A stretch of 64,000 nucleotides of DNA from Tilletia caries (GCA_032718865.1 JALUTQ010000024.1:1039501-1103500); one strand, 5' to 3'; shown: positions 32,028 to 43,140, counted from the stretch's first letter. Translations and numbers: made by a program. The notes: generated by a model from the sequence alone, not told the origin.

Positions 32028-32088
32028 CACAATAGGATGAAGTATCGGAGCGGCCTGACCTTTTCATCAAGCATGGAACATCGTTCGT

Positions 32089-32810
32089 CAAGAGGCGGAG
32101 CGCGAAACTCACTTTTGAGAATTTTTTGATCTTAAAAAAGGACGGAGTCCGCCTGAAGGACTCCGCCGGAATTTATGCGGAGCACGGAGCCCAATCCTGG
32201 GCCCACTGGCCAAAAGTGCGGAGCACGGAGTCCTCAAAATGATGTGACAATCCGGCGGATTCACCGCGGAATTCCGTCGGAGCTGTGAGGTCATGTGATA
32301 GTCGAAAATAGGGGTCACGTGACCTCATTTTGGGTGCATTCCGCAAAAAAAAAAATCCGCGGAAATGTGCGGAATGCCGAGAAAATAGACATCGTCGAGA
32401 CACGCTCATTGGATAAAACAGGAATCATCATCCGTTGAGAACTTCAAAATAGCACTGGAGTCAATACCGCAACAATGTCGGACGGTGAATTTGTATGAAT
32501 TTATAGCTCTGATTGAATTAGAGTCATTCTGAGAGCAACTTATACCACCGCTGCGCTCCGACGGAATTCCGAGGAATTCCGAGCTCCGCATACACGGAGC
32601 ACGGAGGAGCATTATGAAAACGCACAGAAAAAACGCGGAGCGCGGAGCTGGGATTTCAACTTTTGTATAATTCCGTCGGAACGCGAAGCTGGTTTTGTTC
32701 AGCTCTGTCTTAGTTTGCGGAGGCGGAGCTCGCCTTAAAAAGTCAAAATTCCGGCGGAATTTGAAAGTGCGGAGGCGGAGCCCTCCGCGTTACTTCGGGG
32801 ACAACCTTAA
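32089..32810 (+). mobile_element. Family B element, copy adjoining duplicated segment (5' end lost)
   Basis: Lacks the AAGGTTGTCC start, begins near GAGGCGGAGCGCGAAACTCAC and ends GGACAACCTTA. Its left half resembles the reverse-oriented copy at 40.9-41.7 kb (CAATCCTGGGCCCACTGGCC, GGTGCATTCCGC), while its right half is nearly identical to the copy ending at 23778. It is therefore itself a recombinant and marks the left breakpoint of the duplication. Confidence 0.85.
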
Positions 32811-32907
32811 GGGAGACACCGGCGTGTGATGGGAGAAGTCGAATTGGTTTCGGGGGGGGGGAGTCGATGGGGGTGCCGCTCCTGCTAGTAACGAGTAGTA
32901 TGGGAAT

Positions 32908-33192
32908 TCACGGATAGGCCCTTGTTGTTGATGCTCGTTTCGAAAGGGGGGTACGCGGAGACTGTGACGGGGGCAAGTATGGCGGCAGGCTTGGTGTTGA
33001 GTTTGAGAGGGCGCGTTGGTAGGGGTGCGACGCGTCAGTGTCACCGCCGAGGGCAGCGAAGATGGCTTCGAACGTGCCGTCGGATCTGGGAGGCTGTGCG
33101 GGCGTGTGAGGTGTAGTCTGTTGAGCGCCGTTGGGCGCCGCGAGTTCTAGCAACTGGAGGAGTTGGGACATCGTCAAAGTGATGGTTTCCAT
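32908..33192 (-). CDS. Short gag-like ORF, copy 2
   Basis: Same N-terminus METITLTMSQLLQLLELAAP as the ORF at 24162-23853. The C-terminus differs (SPRTPLSKRASTTRAYP) because one G is missing from a G run near 32946. Biological significance is doubtful given the homopolymer. Confidence 0.35.
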   Translation of the reverse strand: METITLTMSQLLQLLELAAPNGAQQTTPHTPAQPPRSDGTFEAIFAALGGDTDASHPYQRALSNSTPSLPPYLPPSQSPRTPLSKRASTTRAYP

Positions 33193-34756
33193 CTTGCCAG
33201 TTGCCAGAGAGACAAGGAGTTTGCTAATGATAAAGTGAGAAACAGTTGGAACTTCGATTCCGGGATGGCCTTTAAGCCCGAGAGGGGCCGAATGCCTGTG
33301 CTGACAAACCCGCTGATTGCGTTCGCCGAGTTCATGGCTTTGTCCCTTGCGTTTGTGTGAGTGGGCAGGTGGAGCCCGGTAAATATGAGCACGGGGCGCC
33401 CCGGAGTGCTCCGTACTCCGGGGCCTGTACTCCGGGGCGATCCGCCAACTTTCTGACGTACTCCGTGCTCCGTCCCTTTTTCAAAGGTTAACCATCACAT
33501 CACTCCGTTACTCTGTCAAGATAACGAGCGCCGAAGGAAACTTACTTCGTGCTCCGTCGAACCACAAAGTGTTTCAGGAAGTCTGCTCCGTACTCCGGGA
33601 GGTGATCTCACAAATCTCGAAATGTGACACGATTCCAGGAAAGTGTATGCTCGTGATCAAGCTTATAGCAGCTGTACTTCAGTGAACAGTCTGAGATTTT
33701 GGCCAGATATATACTGTGAGATGAGGTTTGGAAGAATGAATTTTGAGAATGGACCCCAATATACACTCAAAATATCTACGTTTATCGGAAAAAATCTTCC
33801 TTAGAAGAAAAATGTGGAGGTCCTGGAGCACCCCGGACTGCGTCACATTCCACATGTATTTGCTCTGTACTCCGGGAAATTTCTTGCAATGCTCAAACGC
33901 CAGCTCCGACTCCGGAAACGTTCAGATGACGGATGTATGATACTGCTACGCGATGACATCGCATGGGCACCCCCCAGCCAATACAGATACTCACCCCTCA
34001 TCTTCCTGGCTCTTTCCAGGAACACCCACCCACAAATTCCCAGCAAAGACCTTTCAGCACGGCGGCTCCATGGCGCGTATCAAAATTCAAACAGATGATT
34101 ATATCCCTAAGAGACGAGCGTCGCGCTGGTTGAATAAAGTCACATGCCCATATTGCACAATACTGCTCGGATGCTCCTGATACCGCTTACAAACAAAAAC
34201 GTCTTCCTTGGATATAGTGGCAAACGGTCAAGCAAGTACTTGCTCATGGAATCAATTATGATGCTCTTTTTATAATTATATGGGTCCTTACGCGCGCGAG
34301 TTAGATGCTTTGCGCCCTCGGCTCGATTCTCAGTTGACTGGAGGTATGTTGCTAATTGCTTGTCTATTTGCTCAGGCCGTCACATCATTGTTAGACTTGA
34401 TCAAAGCTACTTTAATGATAACAAGAATGTGATGAGGACGAAATTCGGGGAGGAAATGGCTTGATTGCATACTCTCAATTTTTTTAAAGTTCAACTTCAG
34501 ATAATTGATTATCTCAAGCAACTTGAACACAAAGCATTAAATTCATTCGTGTGTTTTTATTCCTCATTTTTGCTTTCTTTCAACCTAAGTCCTAACCTTC
34601 AATCCTGAAGCTGTCCGACAGGTTCCTTTGTACGACAACAAATTGTGGAGAACGAGGGGATGGAAGTGAGGCGATGTTTAGCAGAAGGCGTGCAGAGTCA
34701 GCCATAACCGCAGAACAACCAGCTTTTTCATCTTTTTTTGCTTCTCTCCCGAATGC

Positions 34757-35465
34757 AGGGCTCGGCACAACAATGAGATTTTACAATTATTACGACTATA
34801 GCCTCATACGACTATGGGCGACTACAGTCATAGTCGCTGATAGTCACGCACTCACGACTATGACTAGCAATGCTATGCTTCATAAAATGCAAGACAATAG
34901 TCGCGATAGTCGCTAAAACTCTGGGGAAAAACTGATTTTGCAACCATAGTTGGACAATAGCTGGACGTCAAGGCTACAGTCGCAGCAATCAAATCCGCTA
35001 TAGTCCGACTATATTATTTCATGGTGTGACTATAGCTTGGTGTTGCGACTATAGCCGCAGGCCTGATCGCCACCGCTATAGTCAGACTATGACATCCATC
35101 GTCCAAGGACCAAGATATCCGTGAAAAACCATAGTTGTTGGATAGTCGAACCATAGTCTGACTATAACCGTTTTCAGACAATTGAAGGCAACCTACACTA
35201 TATCTATTTACAGTCTAAAACCTGACGTGCAACTACAGTGCGAACATTATTGTCCCACAGTCCGACTATAGTGGCGCACTGGCGTTACGATTTTGGCTAT
35301 AGTCACACTATAGTGCAAACATTTGGCTGCGAAAAATCCTGCGACCATAGTCGACTATGGCACTATAGTAAGACTTGCGATTACGACTATTTTGGGTTTA
35401 AAAAAAAACGCCTACGACTACGACTATGCCAGAAAAGTTCGGCTATAGTCGGAGCCGAGCCTTGC
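34757..35465 (+). mobile_element. Family C element, copy 2
   Basis: Matches copy 1 with homopolymer-length differences. Flanked by CCGAATGC at 34749-34756 and 35466-35473. The flanks joined across the element continue a reading frame (CFSPECKHLEVLFDG), suggesting it landed in coding DNA. Confidence 0.9.
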
Positions 35466-35514
35466 CCGAATGCAAGCATCTTGAAGTTCTGTTTGACGGC
35501 TCGAGTAACCAGAG

Positions 35515-36135
35515 CAAGGCTCGGCAACTATCTTCACTATGTAACTATGATAACTATATAGTTATAACTAATAGTGATAACTTGACTATACTTTGGGCGG
35601 CGAAGCCGCCTAGAAAAAATAGTAGCTATAACCTTTTCAGATCGGCGCCGAGTAACTAATAGTTGAAATAGTTATGAAAAGTCGCACTTGGCTGATATAG
35701 CCACTAGATAGTCACTATGTAGTAGCTCCAGCTACTCCTAGTCACATATAGTCGCTATTTCAGTTACTCATAGCCACATATAGTGACTATTTCACCCAAG
35801 TGTAATTGTTTGTGTTGCGAAGGAGCTGGCTGAGACAGCTGCTGGGTAGCTACTATGTAGTAACTCCAGTCACTTATAGCCACATATAGTGACTATGTCG
35901 ATCTCACTTCGTGCTGAACCAGTCACAGGTAGCTACTGGAAGTGACTATAGTGGCTATTTCAGCGAAAAGCCAACAAAAATTTTGCATGGCTGAAAATTG
36001 AAATAGTAACTATTAGTTTTTATAGTAGCTATATCTCACTTGACTATACTATTTCCCGCCGAGGTGACCACTCACTATAACTTGACTATACTATTTCGCA
36101 GAAAAGTGGTAACTCTAGTAGCTTGCCGAGCCTTG
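35515..36135 (+). mobile_element. Family A element, copy 6
   Basis: 621 bp, termini CAAGGCTCGGCAA and TTGCCGAGCCTTG, flanked by the perfect 8-bp direct repeat AACCAGAG (35507-35514 and 36136-36143). Removing the element with one repeat joins LEVLFDGSSNQS to LKQLPSQDGGG in one frame. Confidence 0.93.
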
Positions 36136-36262
36136 AACCAGAGTCTCAAGCAGCTCCCGTCGCAGGACGGTGGTGGCCGGTGGCCCTCGCAGCAGGTTTG
36201 CTTTCTCAAGGAGAGACTGGAAGAGGAGATTCCGCCCTGTGATGATTGTTTGGATCAGCTGT
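36136..36262 (+). pseudogene. C-terminal piece of a gene interrupted by family C and A elements
   Basis: Reads NQSLKQLPSQDGGGRWPSQQ then VCFLKERLEEEIPPCDDCLD and QL before the stop at 36260-36262. It continues in frame from ECKHLEVLFDGSSNQ upstream of the family A copy and, before that, from sequence left of the family C copy. The paired Cys (PPCDDC) may bind metal. I do not recognise the protein. Confidence 0.45.
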
Positions 36263-37023
36263 GAGAACGTCCGATTCATTTACTTGGATTTCGGACAAGA
36301 AAAAACTACATTATGATAGAAGATATAGCGTTTCCATGATTCAATCGCCGCCCATCTCCAGTGATTTTCTCAATTATATCGTTTTTTTTCCCTTCGCACT
36401 GCATCCCAGGACCAAACGGACTCTCATTTGCTACCATAATAAATTGATTATCAAAAATTTTAGGAGAAATCTCTCGGACGGAAATGAAATATCCGATTTG
36501 ACAGAAACCCTCAGCCCTTCCTTTACCCTCCGTCATTGGCGCTTGCCCGAGCGCAAAAACGAGATCGCCACGCCGAAGGCATCTCTTCCTGAGGGTCGAT
36601 GTGGTCGTCCATCAGGGGTCGGAGAACGCAGCGCACAAATAAGTGTCAAGCGGCACTCGGGACTGAGCCTGTGGCATCCACGGGTCGTCCCTCCCATGCG
36701 AACACCAGGAACTCTGCACCCTTACCGCCACTTGCTTCCAATTCGACCTGTCCACCCACAGCATGAGCTTCTTCCTTCAAGTCCCGCGAGTCCCCTTCTT
36801 TCCAGTCTTATCACCGCTCTCTTCCTGCCTCTACAGTCTACACCGCTGTACCCCACGTCATTGTCATTTCAAGAAGCCTGTTGCTATCGTTTCTGTAACC
36901 CTTCATGATTCTTGGATGTCTGATGGCTGTCAATTGCATGAATGAGGAGGCGGAGGAGCTCATACAGGAGGAAAGGTGCCTGAGGAGAGGGTCACGAAAG
37001 GGAAGCGCTGGACTCCAGAAGTT
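36263..37023. other. No supported gene
   Basis: A forward ORF (36246-36908) spans this stretch but has mixed composition, several stops in neighbouring frames and no motif. It is probably chance. The last 120 bp are the 3' flank of the reverse-strand gene ending at 37024. Confidence 0.35.
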
Positions 37024-39641
37024 CTACGAAGATGACCACTTCGTAATGGTGCCACTCAAATCGCCTACCTCGACGTTGTACCAAGAATTCTCGAGAAGCT
37101 GTGCCAGTATCGTACCGTATCGGAGTTTCGGCCAGTCGGAACCCGTGAAGCACATCTGAAGCATCCAGGATGCGAGAGCTGCCGCCCGTTTGAGAAAGAC
37201 GTGCATATGGCGCTCGTCGACCTCGTCTGGCTCCCAGTTGTTGGTCTGGTCGAGGCGCCAAGTGTAGAGTTCGAACGCCATTCCGTCTTGACCGTAGATG
37301 ACCGGCGCATCGCTGACGGGATAGAGGACCTCCGCGTAGGCGACTTCAAGCAGATGGACTTTGCTTGACTTGGAGAACCCTTGAGGTAGGAATAGGACGA
37401 TCCAGAGTGGCCGGAGGAGCGTGTCTTTCAGAGACAACCCGGACCTTTCGTTGACGACTCGGAAGTTGAGCTCCTTTGTTTTGACCGTCTGCCCGAATGA
37501 GTACGCGAACGAAATCGCATCCGTCCAGTCGTCTTGATCATCGAGGGGCCAGGCGTGATTGTATTCCGATGGATCCGCTTCGTAGTCGTCCACTTCTGCT
37601 CCCGCGCTGAAGTTGTCCACGAAGGCAGAAAGATCGCCCATGTATGCGTGATCCCATAACGCTGCCGCCATGGTGAATCCTGAATAGGAATCCAACCAAG
37701 ATCCGCAGAGGCGAGCCTTGACATCGCCAACGAAGTCGACAGCTTCCGAGGTACGAGGAGCCGGTACCCACAGATCCGAAGGGTCGCGAGCTTTCTTGAT
37801 CATCAATGATACGGAATCGTACACCGATGTCGCCTGATGACAAAGTGAAGGGACAACAGTGTCGACATCTTCAGTGAGCTCCGGACCCACAACGATACCG
37901 TATCCGCGGCGTGCGTATCTGTGAAAGTAGAAATGTCAGATCATTCCTCGTTATGCGCTGTATCAGGACAGGTAAAGAACCGAAACTCACTTCATGATAC
38001 GGGGAATCGTTGTCATCTTGGAAAGCTTCTCGGTCATGGCCGACGCCCCATGTTTGATCGCTCGAAGGGCCCTAGGTTCCAGCCAGACCTCGTCTCCCGT
38101 AAAGTCAACGGCAACCTGGTCGAGATCGAAGTTGGCGAGGACTTCTGCGACATTGTGGTAGCACCGAAGGACGATTTGAACGATGGGAAGGCTCGTCTGT
38201 GATGCAGTGGGACTAAACGTGACTGTATTGGCTTTGCGTAAAATCTGATAGGCCTCCTCGGTGTAGGGGACGTTCTTTAGTACACCGCCGCCCCTCCTTG
38301 TCGATCAGTTGAGACTCAAGACTTGAGTTCATTGAGAGATCAACGTTGAGACTCACCTGACTTTCAGTTCCCTCATACGTGTTGGTGTTTTGAAGGTCGA
38401 CTTGTCGCTCAGGTGAATCTCAAGCTGACTCTCACATGAGCAACAGGTCGAATCTCATATGAGGCTCAAGCTGTCTCTCACATGAGGCTCAAGCTGATCG
38501 AGGCTAAAAAGGGCAAAAAAAAGAATGGCCGCTGCCAGCCTCGAACTCACGACGTTCGGACCGCAGGGACAGCTCTTAACCACTGTGACATACGCATCAT
38601 TAGTGATAACAGGTACACATTTTTGACATAAATATAGGATAAAATGAAATTTTCAAAATGCAGAGAATGTCTGTCTGAGCTTCCTAACCGCTGGACGACA
38701 CCGTTATCTGCTGTTTGCAACTGATGGGAGCTGACCCAAACCTCTTCCCGCCCTCAGGCGAATTTCATCTCATCTGATGGCCGGTCTGTTGCGCACTTGT
38801 TCATCGTCCTTGTCGCTCAAGTGAGCGACAAGCTTGAACACACTTGAGACTCAAAGTCTTAACCCTCATATGTCACACAAGTCTGAGTAACAAATAACAC
38901 TCAAAATCTTGAACGACACCGGACTCTCAAGGTAGCGCGGCGGTGTATGGTCCTTTCAATCTCCATAGCCTTCTCCGTGGCTGGTCCAAGTTCCAGTCCG
39001 TAGACGAAGATACTGAAAGATAATGCACGAGTAGCATGAGAAAAGAACATAGAGCAAACGGAACACTCACTCGACGTCGGCAGCGCGAAACGTGGCTGAT
39101 TCGTCTTCGTGACTGGTGAGATTGGCCAGGACGGAGCTTCCGGCGAAAGGAAGGTTATCGATGTTAAGGCCCATGAAGATGTAAGCTGTGTTCGTTCGAA
39201 TCGAAGGCAGAACTCCGGAAAGGTGTGAAGCCGGATCGAAGGCCTACGATACTGGTCAAAGAAAAGTATCCCGTCCATTCCTACGTCGCGCGAGATGATC
39301 TAATTTCGTTGGTTAGGTTGGAAAAGGAAGGTATGGTCGCGGCGCAATCCGAACAGGTATAGTTCCGCCTCGTTCGGCGCTGTGGTAGCGAGGGTAATGT
39401 TGCAATCTTGGATCAGGTCGTCCGTAACGTATTCAGGGATGCTAGACGAGACAAGGGCGTTCGAAACGTTACTGACCAGATCACCATGGGGATGGTTTTC
39501 AAGACGCGCAGTTTGAATGACCTCGGATCGAAGGCTGCTCAGGATGTCTTCGGCGAGCCGTTCTTCCGGAGCGACGTCGTTCGATGTCAGTGGTGTACCG
39601 TATCGACGTTGAGCAACCTGTACCATCGACTCACTGAGCAT
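37024..39641 (-). CDS. Conserved-looking fungal protein, multi-exon, carrying a family H insertion
   Basis: Reverse-strand exons: about 39560-39270 (SIPEYVTDDLIQDCNITLAT, ELYLFGLRRDHTFLFQP), 39243-39071 (AFDPASHLSGVLPSIRTNTA, YIFMGLNIDNLPFAGSSVLA), 39012-37991 with family H removed (IFVYGLELGPATEKAMEIER, VLANFDLDQVAVDFTGDEVW, LEPRALRAIKHGAS) and 37920-37024 (YARRGYGIVVGPELTEDVDT to GDLSGTITKWSSS). Introns are GT-AG. FDLD-x5-F-x-G-D-E-V-W followed by PRA and KYARRGY resembles a segment I have seen in fungal proteins of unknown function. Without family H the frame reads through RTI-LKNVPYTEE. One in-frame stop sits at the end of the first exon, so the gene may be dead or that splice site is wrong. 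Confidence 0.6.
38283..38945. mobile_element. Family H element in coding exon, TA target duplication
   Basis: 663 bp with inverted termini CACCGCCGCCCCTCCTTG and CAAGGTAGCGCGGCGGTG (about 15 of 18 pair), flanked by TA on both sides (38281-38282 and 38946-38947). The interior uses GAGACTCAAG, CTTGAGTCT and CTCACATGAG words and a tRNA-like core. TA duplication and termini are Tc1/mariner- or Stowaway-like. It lies inside an exon of the 37-39.6 kb gene. Confidence 0.88.
38524..38597 (-). other. tRNA-like core inside family H
   Basis: On the reverse strand the order is CACAGTGGTTAAGAGC (A-box-like) then GAGTTCGAGGC (B-box-like) at normal tRNA spacing. Stems are incomplete. It could be a pol III promoter inherited from a tRNA or SINE. 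Confidence 0.4.
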
Positions 39642-40800
39642 TTCAACGGTATCGTGGCTGTTTCATACGTCGCCAAGGTCGCGGACATATGTGGCCACCT
39701 GTGGGCATGCAGTTGTCTTTCCCGACCAAATTGCATAACGCCCTTCGATAGCATTCGTTGCACGTTGTCTGTTTCTTCTCCGAGAGCATCCAAGCGTTCA
39801 AAGACCGTCTTGATCATCTGGACCTGATTTGCCGGTGTTTCCTCCGACTTGGTTGCGTAGGTCGTTATGTGTGAGGCTGCAGCCATACCACTCTTCCCGC
39901 TTTGAACAGACTTGAGGTCGTGATTGTGGCGGGTTGCCACCAAAAGGGAAGGGTTGTGCCAGTTCACCGTCGCATCATTTACTCGTGTCATGATTGAACT
40001 GGATTCGACATCGAAGAAAGGCGCTTTGTTCAGATCGTGAGGGAAGAGGAATCGGCATCCGGCCTGTCCGCCCTTGTGGCACGTAGGTTGACAGCGATGC
40101 CGTTGCACTGCCTCTCCGAGAAGCTTATGATCGACCTCAAACCATCACATGTAGTCCGGAGTGGAAGGGTCCGAACAAAGTTCCTGTCGAGGATGACGGT
40201 GTTTGTGATCGTCGGGACAGAACTGCGATGGATTGGGCAGCTCATGGAGATGATGTCGTCCATGAATGCCATATTCCGTTCTCAGAACTCTACCTGATCT
40301 CGCATTCGTTGACGAAAATCGCTTGGATTTAGACCTCCTTCAAGCCAGATCAGGTTATGTCCATAAAGTTGGCCTCGCATCGTATGTTCCTTAACGACAA
40401 AGACGCCGATAAGGGTCCAATATAGACCTCGACTTCCTGACGTCCCATCCAAATAGAAAGTTGAAAACGCTGGCGAGGTGAAAGTGGAAGAAGTCGGATG
40501 CGGAAATAGGATCGTCAGAAACGCGTTTGGCACGCTCGGAAGCAGATGGAAGGATCGTTGTGGACGTATCCAATGTGACCGAAGCGTCGCCTTAACATTT
40601 TTTGAAAGATCGGAGAATGTAGCGGGCTAGGTTTCAGCGTCATGAATATTTGGAAGATTCCAAACTTCCCCACGCAGCTGCGAGTGTCAGCTCGAGCGCG
40701 ATTCATTACCGCTTTAGATCCTGGTGCGTGCTGAGCTACCAGCTCGCACTTTTTGAGAAGCGAGAAAATGGCGGCTTCGTTTAGAGGGAGTTCCAAAAAC
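39642..40800 (-). pseudogene. Helitron Rep endonuclease domain, degenerate
   Basis: Reverse-strand blocks in three frames give the Helitron Rep order. ALVAQHAPGSK-like then GKFGIFQIFMTLKPSPLHSP (motif 1, usually F-T-x-N-P-A-D-x-H-S-P); GVFVVKEHTMRGQLYGHNLI then WLEGGLNPSDFRQRMRDQVE (motif 2); QPTCHKGGQAGCRFLFPHDL; VNWHNPSLLVATRHNHDLKS; SGKSGMAAASHITTYATKSE (catalytic Y region); and CPQVATYVRDLGDV. The first His of the HxH metal motif is Tyr (LYGHNLIWL), and frameshifts and stops separate blocks. No helicase domain follows; the next coding sequence is the host-like gene ending at 37024. A dead Helitron fragment. Confidence 0.8.
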
Positions 40801-40884
40801 CAACAACCGCTTAGTAGTCGTTCGTAGGTAGTTTTAAGAAGATACCATCTATGTCTCGTACTGCTTCAGCAAATAGGGAAAGGT

Positions 40885-41667
40885 AAGGTTGTCCTCTCAG
40901 TAACGCGGAGGGCTCCGCCTCCACACTTCCAAATTCCGCCGGAATTTTGACTTTTTGAGGCGAGCTCCGCCTCCGCAGACTAAGACAGAGCTGAAAAAAC
41001 CAGCTCCGCGTTCCGACTTCCGACGGAATTTTGTCAAAGTTGAAATCCCAGCTTCGCGCTCCGCGTTTTTTCTGTGTGTTTTTCATAATGCTCCTCCGTG
41101 CTCCGTGTATGCGGAGCGGAATCCGTCGGAGCGCAGTGGTGGTATAAGTTGCTCTCAGAATGACTCTAATTCAATCAGAGCTATAAATTCATATAAATTC
41201 ACCGTCCGACATTGTTGCGGTATTGACTCCAGTGCTATTTTGAAGTTCTCAACGGATGATGATTCCTGTTTTATCCAATGAGCGTGTCTCGACGATGCCT
41301 ATTTTCTCGGCATTCCGCACATTTCCGCGGATTTTTTTTTGCGGAATGCACCCAAAATGAGGTCACATGACCCCTATTTTCGACTATCACATGACCTCAC
41401 AGCTCCGACGGAATTCCGCGGTGAATCCGCCGGATTGTCACATCATTTTGAGGACTCCGTGCTCCGCACTTTTGGCCAGTGGGCCCAGGATTGGGCTCCG
41501 TGCTCCGCGTAAATTCCGGCGGAGTCCTTCTGGCAGACTCCGTGCTTTTTTAAGATCAAATTTTTTTCAAAAGTGAGCTCCGCGCTCCGCCTCCGGCGGA
41601 GCTCTCCGTTGGAGGAGTATGGAGTCCGCGATATCCCAGCTCCGCGCCAACTCCGGGGATAACCTTA
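40885..41667 (-). mobile_element. Family B element, reverse copy
   Basis: Starts TAAGGTTGTCCTCTCAG, ends CTCCGGGGATAACCTTA, so it is TA-flanked like the other family B copies. About 780 bp, longer than the 23.1 kb copy because it keeps a GTCACATGACC / GAGGTCAC segment. Words GGAATTCCG, CTCCGCG and CGGCGGAG throughout. Confidence 0.88.
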
Positions 41668-42158
41668 GTCTCCCTCTCCCAATGCTGGCTTAGCTCGCCC
41701 GAGCCGCCCTGCCAACTCCCTCTTTCAACTGCCTGTTTGAATCCTCGACTAATTCAGGTAAGAACTGCTATCCGTCCCAAAACCTACCAGATTCTCCCAT
41801 GCTCAGGATATGTCCCCACCCAGATCCCTTAACTTGGACTACACTGGGGAACATGCCATAAATTGTGCTGAACGACCGGACCACTGCCGCCTGCTCTCTG
41901 GGTCTGCGCCTCGTGTTGCCGGCCGTCGTTTCCATGTATTTACTCCTGCCCGGAATCGATGTCCGTTCAAGACACCCCGACCCAAATAGAGGTCGAGGAG
42001 AGATGGTCAAAGACGAGCGGTCTAAGCCCGACTACACAATCAGTGTGCTATAGGAACAGGTGGATCGACAGCGATCAACTGAGGCTAAAGCCGCGCCAAT
42101 GAAAGCTGCTTACGAGCTAATTAGCATGCAGGCAGCATACACGGTGCAGCTGCGGGCT
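41668..42158. other. No confident gene
   Basis: Short frames on both strands: forward 41930-42051 (VVSMYLLLPGIDVRS) and reverse 42010-41768. Composition does not separate them. Possibly decayed DNA of the neighbouring MULE. Confidence 0.3.
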
Positions 42159-43140
42159 CTAATGGCAGGAGGCACGGCAATGTATGGTTTTGTAATCACT
42201 ATCACCGCAGGTTGTGCAGAAGGCAGTCATCATTGGCTCCGTGCTGGAAGACGTTTCCGCGTTGCTAGAAGTCGAAGCCGCTGAGCTGAAACCCTTAACA
42301 TTTTCTCGAAGAGCCTTCTGAGGGCGGCCTCTTTTGGCTTTGCTGGCTGGGGCTCCGAGCTGATTGAAAGAGAGGTTGATAGCAGCCACGACGACGTAGG
42401 GCTCGGCGTAGGTGTTGCGCCAAGCGAGAGTCATCCAGTAGCCCCAGGTGTAGTCGATGGGGGTCTTCTTCAGCGCAGCAGCCATGCAGCCATGGCACAG
42501 ACGTGACTGCAGGCCGCAGGGGATCAGCATGAGTTCGTGCACCCCGCACGTGTAGACGCTAGCCTCAGTGCGTGGATTCTTCGCGAGAGTGAGCGTGTAT
42601 TGTTTCAAATCTGAACCCACCACTAGCCTACTGTTGGGACTTGCTGGGTTAGACTTGTGGCGTCGGGTCTGGTCTAGTGCTTCTATGAAGCTCGTGTGGG
42701 GCTGAGGGGCGAAACCTGCTTCCACAAATTGGCTTTCTGCGCGCGAGAGTGGAATCGTCTTATTTCGTAGGAGTGATTTGCGCCATCAGCTGCTGAGGCG
42801 GCACCTCGCACTGAAGCCGCAGAGCAAAATTGACAATCTTGCTGAGATTCGAGGTTACATGATCAAAAGGACGGCCGGGAAACGCATATGAAGCCCTGAA
42901 CTTGTGATGCAGGGCTGCGTTGCTGAGGTGTGTCCCTGTCTTGGGTTTCACCGCCTTGAGACTCTTCATCGATGTGTTAAACTTGGTGCGGGTCTCTGCA
43001 TAAACAAGCTTGCAATACAGCCTGCATGCCTCCGCCTCAAAGTGGGTTTTAACATTTTCAGCTAGATACCAATAGCAGTAGCCTGAGACGGTAGCAGACA
43101 GCACCTCTTCGAGCTGACACATTCGAATTACACTCTCCGA
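42159..43140 (-). pseudogene. MULE transposase, C-terminal half
   Basis: Upstream block (43140-42763): YCYWYLAENVKTHFEAEACR, YCKLVYAETRTKFNTSMKSL, then RPFDHVTSNLSKIVNFALRL. Downstream block (42725-42159): SVYTCGVHELMLIPC and SRLCHGCMAAAL (SWIM-like zinc finger, C-x-n-C-x-H region altered), then DYTWGYWMTLAWRNTYAEPY, KRGRPQKALRENV and a zinc knuckle TTCGDSDYKTIHCRASC. This is the usual order after the DDE core of Mutator-like transposases (H-L-x-E-N-x-K, T-S-N, SWIM, GRP, CxxCGxxxHxxxxC). The blocks lie in different frames, and the catalytic acidic residues would be upstream and are not visible. It is a remnant. Confidence 0.75.

Larger units (their letters stand above)
32637..35799 (+). repeat. 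Segmental duplication, copy 2 (partner 23600-26768)
   Basis: Carries the same order of B right part, gag-like ORF, E repeat, LTR-like tail, C element and A left half as copy 1. Here the family A element has a perfect target duplication and the flanking reading frame continues beyond it, so this copy looks like the source. Confidence 0.92.

Noticed and set aside
5501..43140. MULE N-terminus (5.5-6.2 kb) and C-terminus (42.2-43.1 kb) as halves of one element
   Set aside because: They are 36 kb apart on the same strand with many unrelated features between; nothing links them beyond family.
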